From a virus: a DNA stretch of 64,000 nt. The notes beneath the pieces are model-generated. The model was not told the origin of the DNA and searched no databases. It saw only the letters and a list, made by a program, of their open reading frames with translations. The stretch spans positions 1 to 64,000 of the IMG/VR virus record IMGVR_UViG_3300045999_009250; one strand, 5' to 3'. The position numbers and the translations under genes were made by a program. Within the stretch, counting starts at the first letter, position 1. Every line of letters starts with the position of its first letter. Below are positions 34,334 through 43,059 of the stretch, piece by piece.

Positions 34334-35497
34334 ATGATAAAAATAAACTCAAATTCTCTTAATTTAAAAGGAGGAAAAACATTAGTTGGTGATTTTGAAT
34401 ATGAATTTGGTAATACATCATTTACATTTAATGGTCAGGTTCGAACAATAATCCAACAATCAGACGGAAAATTAGTAGTTGGAGGAGATTTCACAACATA
34501 CTCTGGTTCTGCTAATGATTACATTGTTAGAATAAATCCTGATGGAACTAAGGATACAACTTTTAATATAGGAAATGGTTTTAATAACTTTGTTTTATCA
34601 ATAATTCAACAATCTGATGGCAAGTTATTAGTTGGAGGAGATTTCACAACATATTCTGGTTCTGCTAATAACAGAATAGTTCGAATAAATACTGATGGAA
34701 CTAAGGATGCAACTTTTAATATGGGAACAGGTTTTAATGGTATTGTTCGAACAATAATCCAACAATCTGTTGACAAGTTAGTAGTTGTAGGAAATTTCAC
34801 AACATACTCTGGTTTTACTAATAACAGAATAGTTAGACTAAATACTGATGGAACTAAGGATGCAACTTTTAATATGGGAACAGGTTTTGATGTTTTAGTT
34901 TTATCAATAATCCAACAATCAGACGGAAAATTAGTAGTTGGAGGAGATTTCATAACATACTCTGGTTTTGCTAATAACTACATTGTTAGAATAAATTCTG
35001 ATGGAACTAAGGATACAACTTTTAATATAGGAACAGGTTTTAATGGTTTTGTTCGAACAGTAATTCAACAATCTGATGGCAAGTTATTAGTTGGAGGAGA
35101 TTTCACAACATATTCTGGTTCTGCTAATAACAGAATAGTTCGAATAAATACTGATGGAACTAAGGATACAACTTTTAATATGGGAACAGGTTTTGATGCT
35201 TCTATTATTCCAATAATCCAACAACCAGACGGAAAATTATTAGTTGGAGGAAATTTCACAACATACTCTGGTTCAGCTAATAACAGAATAGTTAGACTAA
35301 ATTCTGATGGAACTAAGGATGCAACTTTTAATATAGGAACAGGTTTTAATGACATTGTTATTCCAATAATCCAACAATCTAATGGCAAGTTTTTAATTGG
35401 AGGAAATTTCACAACATACTCTGGTTCTGTTGCTGAGCGTATGGTTCTTATTAATCCTGATGGAACTACGGGTGGTCAAACTAGAAGAATTAATTAA
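34334..35497 (+). CDS. Seven-repeat delta-60 beta-propeller adhesin
   Basis: 387 residues. After ~32 N-terminal residues come seven repeats of 51 residues, each of the form I-I-Q-Q-S-D-G-K-L-x-V-G-G-D-F-T-T-Y-S-G, then N-x-I-V-R-I-N-x-D-G-T-K-D-T-T-F-N-x-G-x-G-F. This is the delta-60 repeat known from bacterial surface proteins. Seven copies would close a seven-bladed propeller. The last copy is shorter and diverged. It lies between two fibre genes, so it is probably a receptor- or glycan-binding part of the adhesion apparatus. There is no signal peptide, as expected for a virion protein. Confidence 0.88.
   Translation: MIKINSNSLNLKGGKTLVGDFEYEFGNTSFTFNGQVRTIIQQSDGKLVVGGDFTTYSGSANDYIVRINPDGTKDTTFNIGNGFNNFVLSIIQQSDGKLLVGGDFTTYSGSANNRIVRINTDGTKDATFNMGTGFNGIVRTIIQQSVDKLVVVGNFTTYSGFTNNRIVRLNTDGTKDATFNMGTGFDVLVLSIIQQSDGKLVVGGDFITYSGFANNYIVRINSDGTKDTTFNIGTGFNGFVRTVIQQSDGKLLVGGDFTTYSGSANNRIVRINTDGTKDTTFNMGTGFDASIIPIIQQPDGKLLVGGNFTTYSGSANNRIVRLNSDGTKDATFNIGTGFNDIVIPIIQQSNGKFLIGGNFTTYSGSVAERMVLINPDGTTGGQTRRIN
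34430..35485 (+). repeat. Seven tandem 153-bp repeats encoding propeller blades
   Basis: The repeats keep strong DNA identity: blocks like gttggaggagatttcacaac and tctgatggaactaaggat recur every 153 bp. This points to recent amplification or gene conversion. Confidence 0.88.
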
Positions 35498-35500
35498 CTA

Positions 35501-35510
35501 ATATTTATAA
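35501..35510 (+). promoter_or_regulatory. ATATTTATAA box
   Basis: Exact copy, 6 nt before the ATG at 35517. Confidence 0.55.
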
Positions 35511-35516
35511 TAAACA

Positions 35517-37136
35517 ATGCCAATATTTTTTACAGACTCAGCGAGTATAGATAATTTAAGTGTAACAGGAAGTATAAGAATTTCAGGTTCACTTGTAGTT
35601 AACGGAACTATCTCTGGTTCGTTAAGTGGTACTTCATCATACGCTACAAATGCTTTAAGTTCATCATTTGCTTTAACATCGTCTATAGCGACAAGTTCAT
35701 CATTTGCATCTACTGCTTCATTTGCTCCAGCATATACAACCCTAACTTCTTTTAATAGTTTCACTGGATCATTTAGAACAGGTTCGTTTACAGGATCGTT
35801 TACAGGAAGTGTTTTAGGAACATCAAGTTATGCTACTCAAGCCTTAAGTTCATCATTTGCAGCAACCGCTTCATTATTATTAGGAAGTGTAGTAAGTGCT
35901 TCATATGCATCTACTGCTTCTATTGCAACAAGCTCTTCATATGCGGCGACAGCATCATTATTATTAGGAAGTATTCAAAGTGCATCGTATGCCTTAAGTT
36001 CTTCTTACTCATTAACAGCATCATTTGCTTTAAATGGTGGTGGAGGTGGGCCTGCGTTTCCGTTTGTAGGAGCTGCTGTAATAACAGGAAGTTTAATAGT
36101 ATCAGGTTCAAGTAATACTGTAGGAATAATAGGAAGTGGATCGAATATATTTAACATTTCAGGTTCACAAGGAAGTATATTTCAAGTATCAGAAAACGCA
36201 ACATCAGAATTATTAACAGTTACTTCAGCTTCAGTTGATGTATTATCTGTTACAACTACCGGTGCTAGTATAACTGGTAGTTTAAGAGTAACTAGTGGAA
36301 TAACAGGATCTTTATTAGGTACTGCATCTTATGCAACTCAAGCCTTATCATCTTCGTTTGCAATAAGCTCATCAAGAGCTGTTAGTTCATCATTTGCTTC
36401 TACAGCCTCTATAGCGACAAGTTCATCATTTGCATCTACAGCATCATTTGCTCCTGCTTATACAACTTTAACCACATTTAATAGTTTTACTAGTTCTTAT
36501 AGAAGTGGATCATTCACAGGTTCATTTACTGGAAGTTTGTTAGGAACATCATCTTTTGCTACAAATGCTCTAAGTTCTTCATTTGCATCTACAGCATCTT
36601 TTTTATTAGGAAGTGTAGTTAGTGCCTCATATGCATTAACAGCATCATTCTTATCAGGAAATGCAATAAGTTCATCATTCGCTTCAACTTCTTCTTTACC
36701 TTTACAAGGCATAATAACTGCATCAGCATTAAATACAACAATAACATTTACAAAAGGAGACGGAACAACATTCCCTGTAACAGTATCTCAATCAGGATCT
36801 ATAGCAACAGCATCTTATGCTTTATTTGCAGAACAAGCTTTAAGTTCTTCATTTGCATCAACAGCATCTTATGTTTTAGGTGGTGGTTCTGGAACAGTAA
36901 CTTCTGTTGCTGCTTTGACAATTAGTACAACAGGTACTGATGTAAGTAGTTCAGTAGTGAATCCAACTACAACACCTGTTATTACTCTTAACATACCTAC
37001 TGCAGATGCTACAAATAGGGGAGCATTAAGTCCATCAGATTGGACTACATTTAATGACAAACAAAAAGCAATCACAAGCGGAACAGCAGCACCTTCAGGC
37101 GGTTCTGATGGAGATATTTATTTACAATATGTTTAA
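35517..37136 (+). CDS. Tail-fibre protein 3 with Bacteroidota-type C-terminal block
   Basis: 539 residues. The N-terminus (FFTDSASIDNLSVTGSIRIS) is unlike the other fibres. Shaft hexads and TGSFTGSFTGS blocks fill ~35-180 and ~270-470. A GSNIFNISGSQGSIFQVSEN segment (~205-250) is a chaperone-free shaft type common in phage structural proteins. The PLQGIITASALNTTITFTKG module appears once. The last ~80 residues (ISTTGTDVSSSVVNPTTTPV, then ATNRGALSPSDWTTFNDKQ) are a block I associate with Bacteroidota phages and prophages. It ends abruptly without a knob, so the head may be another protein. Confidence 0.85.
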   Translation: MPIFFTDSASIDNLSVTGSIRISGSLVVNGTISGSLSGTSSYATNALSSSFALTSSIATSSSFASTASFAPAYTTLTSFNSFTGSFRTGSFTGSFTGSVLGTSSYATQALSSSFAATASLLLGSVVSASYASTASIATSSSYAATASLLLGSIQSASYALSSSYSLTASFALNGGGGGPAFPFVGAAVITGSLIVSGSSNTVGIIGSGSNIFNISGSQGSIFQVSENATSELLTVTSASVDVLSVTTTGASITGSLRVTSGITGSLLGTASYATQALSSSFAISSSRAVSSSFASTASIATSSSFASTASFAPAYTTLTTFNSFTSSYRSGSFTGSFTGSLLGTSSFATNALSSSFASTASFLLGSVVSASYALTASFLSGNAISSSFASTSSLPLQGIITASALNTTITFTKGDGTTFPVTVSQSGSIATASYALFAEQALSSSFASTASYVLGGGSGTVTSVAALTISTTGTDVSSSVVNPTTTPVITLNIPTADATNRGALSPSDWTTFNDKQKAITSGTAAPSGGSDGDIYLQYV

Positions 37137-37137
37137 C

Positions 37138-37147
37138 ATATTTATAT
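37138..37147 (+). promoter_or_regulatory. ATATTTATAT box
   Basis: Last-base variant, 43 nt before the ATG at 37191, the longest gap of the set. Confidence 0.4.
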
Positions 37148-37190
37148 ATGCATAATCTATAATCTAAAAAACAATACAATTAAATAAAAT

Positions 37191-37397
37191 ATGAAAGTAA
37201 TTAGTAAGACGGAGTCATTTCTATATCTATCAGATGGTGGAGATTGGGCATTACAAGTTGGTAACGAAAGTTTTGAGATACTACCACAAGCAGGTGGTTT
37301 GGTATATCAATCGGGAGTTAATCTTGACAATTTAGCTAACCTAATCATAGAGGCAAAAGAACACGCAATACAAAATGAAATAATATGGCAGCAATAA
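37191..37397 (+). CDS. Small hypothetical protein
   Basis: 68 residues (MKVISKTESFLYLSDGGDW...), alpha/beta, ending in a helix (LANLIIEAKEHAIQN). Its end overlaps the next gene by 13 nt. First gene of the GC-richer island. No homologue recognised. Confidence 0.65.
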   Translation: MKVISKTESFLYLSDGGDWALQVGNESFEILPQAGGLVYQSGVNLDNLANLIIEAKEHAIQNEIIWQQ

Positions 37398-38233
37398 CAG
37401 ACTTATCTGATTTAATTAACAGACAATCAGGCGGCAATAGTGGTACTCCTGAAAATATCTTTTTTCACAAAGTACCTCGTGTTGCAGGTGTTACTGCAAC
37501 TTCACCAATATCAGGTAGGGGATGTTCTCTTTGGGAGTATGATGGTATGCCTGCAAAAGGTGCAGTCCCAACAATAGGTTCAATACCTGACCGTACAACT
37601 CAGGGTGCAATACCTTTTACTGCCGCAGGTGGTGGTAGAGATAAACACTTAATTGGGGCATCTATTACACCATTAACCGCAGGCGTGTATTTATTGTACG
37701 ATAGGTTATTTCACGAGGGTGGGTTAAATGCAACTTTAACATCTGCACAAACAATTCAAGGGTCAACTCCAACTCCTGCATTAACAAGGAATACGGGAGG
37801 TGCAGGGAACATAGCGTTTTATGAAATTTACACTATTATAGGAACAACATCTACAACTCTCACAATGACCTACACAAACCAAGCAGGTACGGGAAGTAGA
37901 ACATCAACTATTAACATAGGTGCAACGGGTTTCCGTGAGGTTACAAGAATGCAAAGAATACCTTTAGCAGCGGGTGATAGTGGAATACAAGCAATAGAGC
38001 AAATACAATTAACTGCTACTACGGGAACTGCAGGTAACTTCGGTATAACCATTGCTCAACCTTTGGCTTGGATACCTGTTGGGGCAGGTGGTACAATGGG
38101 GTGGAGAGATTACACAACAGGATTGCCCGGCATACCCGTTATTGACCCTAATGCTTGTTTAGCACTAATGTTTATTCCAAGTGCTGCAACTGCACCTGAA
38201 TTATTTGGTTCATTAGCAACAATTGAAAAATAA
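37385..38233 (+). CDS. Duplicated structural protein, copy A
   Basis: 282 residues, beta-rich, Gly/Thr/Ala-rich, no signal peptide. The C-terminal ~180 residues align by eye with the next gene: GLNATLTSAQT, then TMTYTNQAGTGSRTS, then FREVTRMQRIPLAAGDSGIQ and TATTGTAGNFGITIAQPLA. The pair thus arose by tandem duplication. Base composition is clearly richer in G+C than the flanks (one 60-nt row at 37921 has 28 G/C, against 14 in a typical row near 10021). A surface or capsid-fibre role is likely from its location; unproven. Confidence 0.75.
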   Translation: MAAITDLSDLINRQSGGNSGTPENIFFHKVPRVAGVTATSPISGRGCSLWEYDGMPAKGAVPTIGSIPDRTTQGAIPFTAAGGGRDKHLIGASITPLTAGVYLLYDRLFHEGGLNATLTSAQTIQGSTPTPALTRNTGGAGNIAFYEIYTIIGTTSTTLTMTYTNQAGTGSRTSTINIGATGFREVTRMQRIPLAAGDSGIQAIEQIQLTATTGTAGNFGITIAQPLAWIPVGAGGTMGWRDYTTGLPGIPVIDPNACLALMFIPSAATAPELFGSLATIEK

Positions 38234-39042
38234 TGGCACTAACAGACTTTGATGAATATGTAGAAAAGCTAAAAGAAAATCGTGTTGCAGATTTTCAGCT
38301 ATCCACATCAATCGCTAGAACTTTGCGATTGAACGCAAGTTGGCAATCTTTTAATCCTGCACCTGCCGTACCTACTACAAGCGTTGCTCTTAATAAGGAT
38401 TCTGCACAATCAATGGGACCTATCCCTGACATATCAACAGGGCGACTTACATTTTTGGGCGGTAGATTTAATACTTCAACATTTGGCGCAGGCGGTATGC
38501 TTTTAGTTGATTTGTTAAATGTTAGCGGAGGACTGAATGCTACTTTAACAACAGCTCAAACAACCAACTTACCAACCGCACCATTAACAAGATATACATC
38601 GGGTGAGGGAGTTATGGCAGGGATAGTAGTTTATACACAAGTAGGAAACACAGTTACAACGGTAACAATAAGCTACACAAATTCAGCGGGTGTGAGTGGT
38701 AGAACATCTACTGCCACAACAATTGGTGCAGGTTTTTATAGAGAAGTAGGATTGTTAATTCCAATACCATTACAAGCAGGTGATACAGGTGTGGAAAGTA
38801 TTGAATCAGTAACCGTTACTGCCACCACAGGAACGGCAGGCAATTTTGGGGTGTGTATGTTCAAGCCTTTAGCAATGATTTCATTGGAAAGTGCAACAGG
38901 TGCAATGCCATTAGATTCAGTTAGTACAGGTTGCATTATCGGTTCTTTGGCAGAAATAGACCCTGATGCTTGCCTTGCAATTAGTGTATTTTCTGCAGTA
39001 TCAACATCACTAACAGGTGCTATAATTTTAACAGAAGCATAA
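38233..39042 (+). CDS. Duplicated structural protein, copy B
   Basis: 269 residues; paralogue of the preceding gene (GLNATLTTAQT, VTISYTNSAGVSGRTS, YREVGLLIPIPLQAGDTGVE, TATTGTAGNFGVCMFKPLA). The N-terminal ~90 residues have diverged (DFDEYVEKLKENRVADFQLS). It starts in the stop of copy A (TAATGG), so both are made together, perhaps as a hetero-oligomer. The same higher G+C composition is seen. Function unknown. Confidence 0.75.
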   Translation: MALTDFDEYVEKLKENRVADFQLSTSIARTLRLNASWQSFNPAPAVPTTSVALNKDSAQSMGPIPDISTGRLTFLGGRFNTSTFGAGGMLLVDLLNVSGGLNATLTTAQTTNLPTAPLTRYTSGEGVMAGIVVYTQVGNTVTTVTISYTNSAGVSGRTSTATTIGAGFYREVGLLIPIPLQAGDTGVESIESVTVTATTGTAGNFGVCMFKPLAMISLESATGAMPLDSVSTGCIIGSLAEIDPDACLAISVFSAVSTSLTGAIILTEA

Positions 39043-39043
39043 A

Positions 39044-39235
39044 ATGGCAACAAGAAGATTATTTGATGGGGCGCAGATTGAAATAGGACAAGTACCTATT
39101 GAGCTACCAGTATCTGGAAACATAATGTGGATTAAAATAGCAGGTGTGTGGAAAGATGCTATAACATGGATAAAAGTAGCTGGGGTATGGAAAACTGCAA
39201 ATCCAAAAATTAAAATATCAGGAGTTTGGAGGTAA
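39044..39235 (+). CDS. Small protein with three IKxxGVWK repeats
   Basis: 63 residues. Contains WIKIAGVWKDA, WIKVAGVWKTA and IKISGVWR in tandem, a short Trp repeat also found in other phage tail or fibre-linked proteins, probably beta-hairpins. ATG overlaps nothing but lies 1 nt after the upstream stop. Last gene of the GC-richer island. Confidence 0.7.
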   Translation: MATRRLFDGAQIEIGQVPIELPVSGNIMWIKIAGVWKDAITWIKVAGVWKTANPKIKISGVWR

Positions 39236-39315
39236 AAACTGAAAATGATATATCAGAAATAGAATAAACACTTATAATACGTTACTTAACAGTTAAATTA
39301 TTAATTAAATAAAAA

Positions 39316-39558
39316 ATGAAAGCTAAAGAATTTTTAAATGGAAAAACATTAACAGCAGTAGAAACTGTAAATAATTTAATCATAAACCTAGTAATAGAGG
39401 AAACACTTTATGGATTAAAAATAGATACATCATCTATCCTATCAGGAACAAAATTAATTAGAACTAACCAGTTTGAAATTCAAGATGATATTTTAACTGT
39501 AGGTATTATATCAATGGATTTAACAACAACTGATATGTTGGCTAAAGACATTGAATAA
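39316..39558 (+). CDS. Small hypothetical protein
   Basis: 80 residues (MKAKEFLNGKTLTAVETVNN...), alternating strands (LIINLVIEETLYGLKID, NQFEIQDDILTVGIIS). Base composition returns to the AT-rich norm. A potential small structural or assembly protein; nothing recognised. The 80 nt before it hold no visible signal. Confidence 0.6.
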   Translation: MKAKEFLNGKTLTAVETVNNLIINLVIEETLYGLKIDTSSILSGTKLIRTNQFEIQDDILTVGIISMDLTTTDMLAKDIE

Positions 39559-39601
39559 TAAAAAATAATACATTAAGTTTTAAAAAATCAATATTTTTTA
39601 T

Positions 39602-39611
39602 ATATTTATAA
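39602..39611 (+). promoter_or_regulatory. ATATTTATAA box, 3 nt before ATG
   Basis: Exact copy, separated from the ATG at 39615 by TAA only. Confidence 0.55.
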
Positions 39612-39614
39612 TAA

Positions 39615-40412
39615 ATGGCTTTAAATCTTTCAACAACAGGTATAGTAGACGGGCAGATAATAAATGCAGCTCAAATAACTCAAAGTATAGACGCTTTAAC
39701 AGGAACGGAAGCATATGATATCACCATCTCAGGTTCTTTTACTTTAGTAGGAACAACAGGTAGTGGAACTTTTAACCGTTCAATTCAAACATTACAAGTA
39801 GAACCAAACACAACGATTCCATTAACTGATAGAGAATATAATATAGCTTTTTTTAACTCAACATCTTCAACTCCTACACCGTTAAAATGGAGTGGAACAG
39901 GTCCTTCTTTTAATCCGGTTACAGAAACATTAACAGTAACAAATTTTCAAGGTACTGCTTCATTTTGTGCTACTTCATCTTTAGCACAAACAGCATCTTT
40001 TTTAAGTGGTTTTCCATTCCAATTTGCTCCTTCATATGTTGATATTAGTAGTGGTACAAATCCACCAATTAATCCTTATAATGTGGTTGGAGGAAATAAA
40101 TCATTTATATTTTTAAATCAAATAGGAACTGGATCTGTAGGATTGTTATTTTTACCATCATCACAAGATGGACAAATAATTAATTTTGCTGTAAGTAATG
40201 TACAATCAACTTCATTAGATTATTCACAAATTAGTATTACTGCTTCAGGTGTAGCTATTTTTGGATATAACAATTTAAATATTCCTTTAGGAGGAAGTGA
40301 TACATTAGATGATTTAACGTTAAATCCAGCAACAGATAATCGCAATGGGTTTCAATTTATGTACAAAACAACACCAGTCCCAGGATGGTATTATATATCT
40401 TACGGACAATAA
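39615..40412 (+). CDS. Fibre-related structural protein
   Basis: 265 residues. The N-terminus MALNLSTTGIVDGQIINAAQ is typical of phage proteins with a DGxxxxAxx segment that attach fibres. A short hexad stretch (FQGTASFCATSSLAQTASFL, ~115-135) links it to the three fibre genes. The C-terminal ~120 residues are a beta domain (KSFIFLNQIGTGSVGLLFLP, WYYISYGQ) resembling small fibre tips. Probably a short tail fibre or whisker. Confidence 0.7.
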   Translation: MALNLSTTGIVDGQIINAAQITQSIDALTGTEAYDITISGSFTLVGTTGSGTFNRSIQTLQVEPNTTIPLTDREYNIAFFNSTSSTPTPLKWSGTGPSFNPVTETLTVTNFQGTASFCATSSLAQTASFLSGFPFQFAPSYVDISSGTNPPINPYNVVGGNKSFIFLNQIGTGSVGLLFLPSSQDGQIINFAVSNVQSTSLDYSQISITASGVAIFGYNNLNIPLGGSDTLDDLTLNPATDNRNGFQFMYKTTPVPGWYYISYGQ

Positions 40413-40414
40413 TA

Positions 40415-40424
40415 ATATTTATAA
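40415..40424 (+). promoter_or_regulatory. ATATTTATAA box, 4 nt before ATG
   Basis: Exact copy; it decides for the ATG at 40429 instead of the upstream in-frame ATG at 40345, which lies inside the previous gene. Confidence 0.55.
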
Positions 40425-40428
40425 ACAT

Positions 40429-40680
40429 ATGGAAAAAACAGTTTTAACAACAGAAGAGTTACAATCATTAAAAGGTTTTCAAACAACAAGAAGTCAAATC
40501 ATTAATGATTTTGGTGTAATTGAATTTCAAATTCAAGAATTAAAATCACAAAAAGAAATGATAATAAAAGTACTTTCAGATTTAAAAATCGAAGAAAATA
40601 AAGTTAGCCAACAATTGCAAGAAAAATATGGAGAAGGAAATATTGATTTAAACAGTGGAGAATTCATTAGTTTAAATTAA
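40429..40680 (+). CDS. Small coiled-coil protein
   Basis: 83 residues (MEKTVLTTEELQSLKGFQTT...), with one long amphipathic helix (IQELKSQKEMIIKVLSDLK). Similar small coiled-coil proteins occur beside tail genes in many marine phages, with unknown role. May be an assembly chaperone for the sheath or fibres next door. Confidence 0.7.
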   Translation: MEKTVLTTEELQSLKGFQTTRSQIINDFGVIEFQIQELKSQKEMIIKVLSDLKIEENKVSQQLQEKYGEGNIDLNSGEFISLN

Positions 40681-40698
40681 TTTTTAAAAACATCTACC

Positions 40699-40708
40699 AT
40701 ATTTATTA
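40699..40708 (+). promoter_or_regulatory. ATATTTATTA box before tail sheath
   Basis: Variant copy, 32 nt before the sheath ATG at 40741. Confidence 0.45.
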
Positions 40709-40740
40709 CAGAACAATAAATAAAATAATAAATAAATAAC

Positions 40741-42465
40741 ATGGTAGAAACATTAATATCTCCTGGTGTTTTAGCGATTGAAAACGATCAATCATTCATA
40801 ACCCAACAACCAGTAACCGTAGGTGCGGCTATTATTGGTCCAACAGTTAAAGGTCCTGTAGAAGTTCCAACAATTGTTACTTCTTACAGTGATTATCAAA
40901 ACAAATTTGGTACTACTTTTATTAGTGGTAGTCAAGTTTATAGCTATTTTACATCAATAGCTGCTTACAACTATTTTAACAACGGTGGTCAAACATTGTT
41001 AGTTTCTCGTGTTGTAAGTGGTACTTTCAGTGAAGCAACTACTGAAGTAGGCGCAACTGGTTTAAATGGTATCACAAATGCTAACACATCAGCTTCTTTA
41101 GTATTAGCTACTTTATCTGAAGGTACTATTATGAATAGTACAGGTAGTGAAGATGCTAGTGGTGCTTTAGCTAGTGGATCAGCAGATAATATCAGATGGC
41201 AAATTACAAACAACGATACTGCTTCAGGTACTTTCTCATTATTAATTAGACAAGGTGATGATACTGTAAACGATCCTAGTATATTAGAAACTTGGACTAA
41301 CTTATCAATGGACCCTACCGCTCCAAATTTTGTAACTAAAGTAATAGGTGATTCTAAATCAAACTACAATTCTACTACAAATCAAATAGAAGTTTCAGGT
41401 TCAACTCCTAATTTCTCAAGATACGTAAGAGTAAAATCAGTATTAACTCCAACTCCATTCTATTTTGATAACAACGGTGTTGCAAAATCACAATTTACAG
41501 GTTCTATTCCAGTAAATAAAAGTGGTTCATTCGGTAATGCTACTGGTAATTTATTTGGTGCTGGCGCTGCTTATTATGAAACTATAACAAGTGGTAACAA
41601 TTCACAAGGTCTTCCAAGTGCAAGTTACAACAACATGATTAGTTTGTTATCTAATCAAGATGATTATAGATTTAACGTATTAATAGCTCCTGGTTTATTC
41701 AATTCATTACAAACTTCTCAAGTTACAAGTGTAATTAATAACACTCAAAACAGAGGTGATAATATTTTTGTACTTGATTTAGTTCCTTATAATGTAAATA
41801 CAATAGCATCAGTAACAGCACAATCAACTTCAAGAAATACTTCATATGCTGCTTCATATTGGCCTTGGCTTCAAACAATTGACCCAGATTCAGGACAACG
41901 TGTTTGGGTACCAGCTTCAACAATGGTAGCAGGTGTGTATGCATTTAATGATAGCGTAAGTGAGCCTTGGTTTGCACCTGCAGGTATTAATAGAGGTGGA
42001 TTATCTACTGTTATTAGAGCAGCTCAAAAATTATCACAAACTCAAAGAGATACTTTATATAATAATAAAGTAAATCCAATTGCAACATTCCCAGGTACTG
42101 GAGTTGTAGTATATGGACAAAAAACATTACAAACAAAAGCATCTTCATTAGATAGAGTAAATGTTCGTAGATTATTAATTTCATTAAAATCATATATTTC
42201 TCAAGTTGCTAATAACTTAGTATTTGAACAAAATAGTATAGCTACTCGTAATGCTTTCTTAGCACAAGTAAATCCATACTTAACATCAGTTCAACAAAGA
42301 CAAGGATTATTTGCATTTAAAGTAGTAATGGATGATTCAAACAATACGCCAGATGTAATTGATAGAAATCAATTAGTAGGTCAAATCTATTTACAACCAA
42401 CTAAAACTGCTGAATTTATTTACTTAAACTTCAACATTTTACCTACAGGAGTAAGTTTCGAATAA
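40741..42465 (+). CDS. Tail sheath protein (T4 gp18-like)
   Basis: 574 residues. Contractile sheath subunit. MVETLISPGVLAIENDQSFI and VGAAIIGPTVKGPVEVPTIV (~25-45) are the conserved N-terminus of T4-type sheaths; SYSDYQNKFG-like text near 55, AYWPWLQTIDPDSGQRVWVP (~375-395) and the C-terminal KAFVAQ-type segment (RNAFLAQVNPYLTSVQQRQG, GQIYLQPTKTAEFIYLNFNI) complete the core. Shorter than T4 gp18 (659), as fewer outer domains are present. Confidence 0.95.
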   Translation: MVETLISPGVLAIENDQSFITQQPVTVGAAIIGPTVKGPVEVPTIVTSYSDYQNKFGTTFISGSQVYSYFTSIAAYNYFNNGGQTLLVSRVVSGTFSEATTEVGATGLNGITNANTSASLVLATLSEGTIMNSTGSEDASGALASGSADNIRWQITNNDTASGTFSLLIRQGDDTVNDPSILETWTNLSMDPTAPNFVTKVIGDSKSNYNSTTNQIEVSGSTPNFSRYVRVKSVLTPTPFYFDNNGVAKSQFTGSIPVNKSGSFGNATGNLFGAGAAYYETITSGNNSQGLPSASYNNMISLLSNQDDYRFNVLIAPGLFNSLQTSQVTSVINNTQNRGDNIFVLDLVPYNVNTIASVTAQSTSRNTSYAASYWPWLQTIDPDSGQRVWVPASTMVAGVYAFNDSVSEPWFAPAGINRGGLSTVIRAAQKLSQTQRDTLYNNKVNPIATFPGTGVVVYGQKTLQTKASSLDRVNVRRLLISLKSYISQVANNLVFEQNSIATRNAFLAQVNPYLTSVQQRQGLFAFKVVMDDSNNTPDVIDRNQLVGQIYLQPTKTAEFIYLNFNILPTGVSFE

Positions 42466-42480
42466 TTTTTTAAAAACATA

Positions 42481-42490
42481 ATATTTATAA
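42481..42490 (+). promoter_or_regulatory. ATATTTATAA box before tail tube
   Basis: Exact copy, 22 nt before the ATG at 42513. Sheath and tube thus each have a box. Confidence 0.55.
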
Positions 42491-42512
42491 CAAAATTAAA
42501 TAAAATAAAAAC

Positions 42513-43001
42513 ATGGCAGTATTAGATCCAAACGAAATATTTTTCACAGCATTTGAACCAAAACAACAAAATAGATTTATTATGTATGTTGACGGTATAC
42601 CTTCGTATATAATTAAGGGAGTAAACGCTGTGACGCTAACCCAAGATAGTATTCCTCTTAACCATATAAACGTACAACGTTTCGTTAAAGGTAAATCTAA
42701 ATGGGGTGAAATCCAATTAACATTATTTGATCCAATTACACCTTCGGGTGCTCAGGCAGTAATGGAATGGGTACGTTTACATCACGAATCTGTAACAGGT
42801 AGAGATGGTTATTCTGACTTCTATAAGAAAGATTTAACAATAGATGTTTTAGGTCCAGTAGGTGATATTGTATCAGAATGGATTATTAAAGGTGCATTAA
42901 TTACAAATGCTAACTTTGGTGATTATAGCTGGGATAATGAATCAACAGCACAAAATATCCAAATTACAGTACAACCAGATTATTGTGTATTAAACTTCTA
43001 A
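42513..43001 (+). CDS. Tail tube protein (T4 gp19-like)
   Basis: 162 residues, the same size as T4 gp19 (163). Forms the inner tube through which DNA passes. Features: PKQQNRFIMYVDGIPSYIIK near the start, RFVKGKSKWGEIQLTLFDPI in the middle, and IIKGALITNANFGDYSWDN near the end, all family-like. It directly follows the sheath and is closed by a terminator. Confidence 0.95.
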   Translation: MAVLDPNEIFFTAFEPKQQNRFIMYVDGIPSYIIKGVNAVTLTQDSIPLNHINVQRFVKGKSKWGEIQLTLFDPITPSGAQAVMEWVRLHHESVTGRDGYSDFYKKDLTIDVLGPVGDIVSEWIIKGALITNANFGDYSWDNESTAQNIQITVQPDYCVLNF

Positions 43002-43024
43002 TTAATAAAAATAATTTTAAAGAT

Positions 43025-43053
43025 AGCTCGCAATTTTTGCGAGCTTCTTTTTT
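43025..43053 (+). terminator. Rho-independent terminator after tail tube
   Basis: AGCTCGCAA (43025-43033) pairs with TTGCGAGCT (43037-43045), with a T-rich tail. Confidence 0.9.
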
Positions 43054-43059
43054 TCTTAT

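Noticed and set aside
28701-37000. Possible CRISPR-like array in the fibre region
   Set aside because: Repeats are in frame, irregularly spaced and degenerate, and they encode continuous protein shafts.
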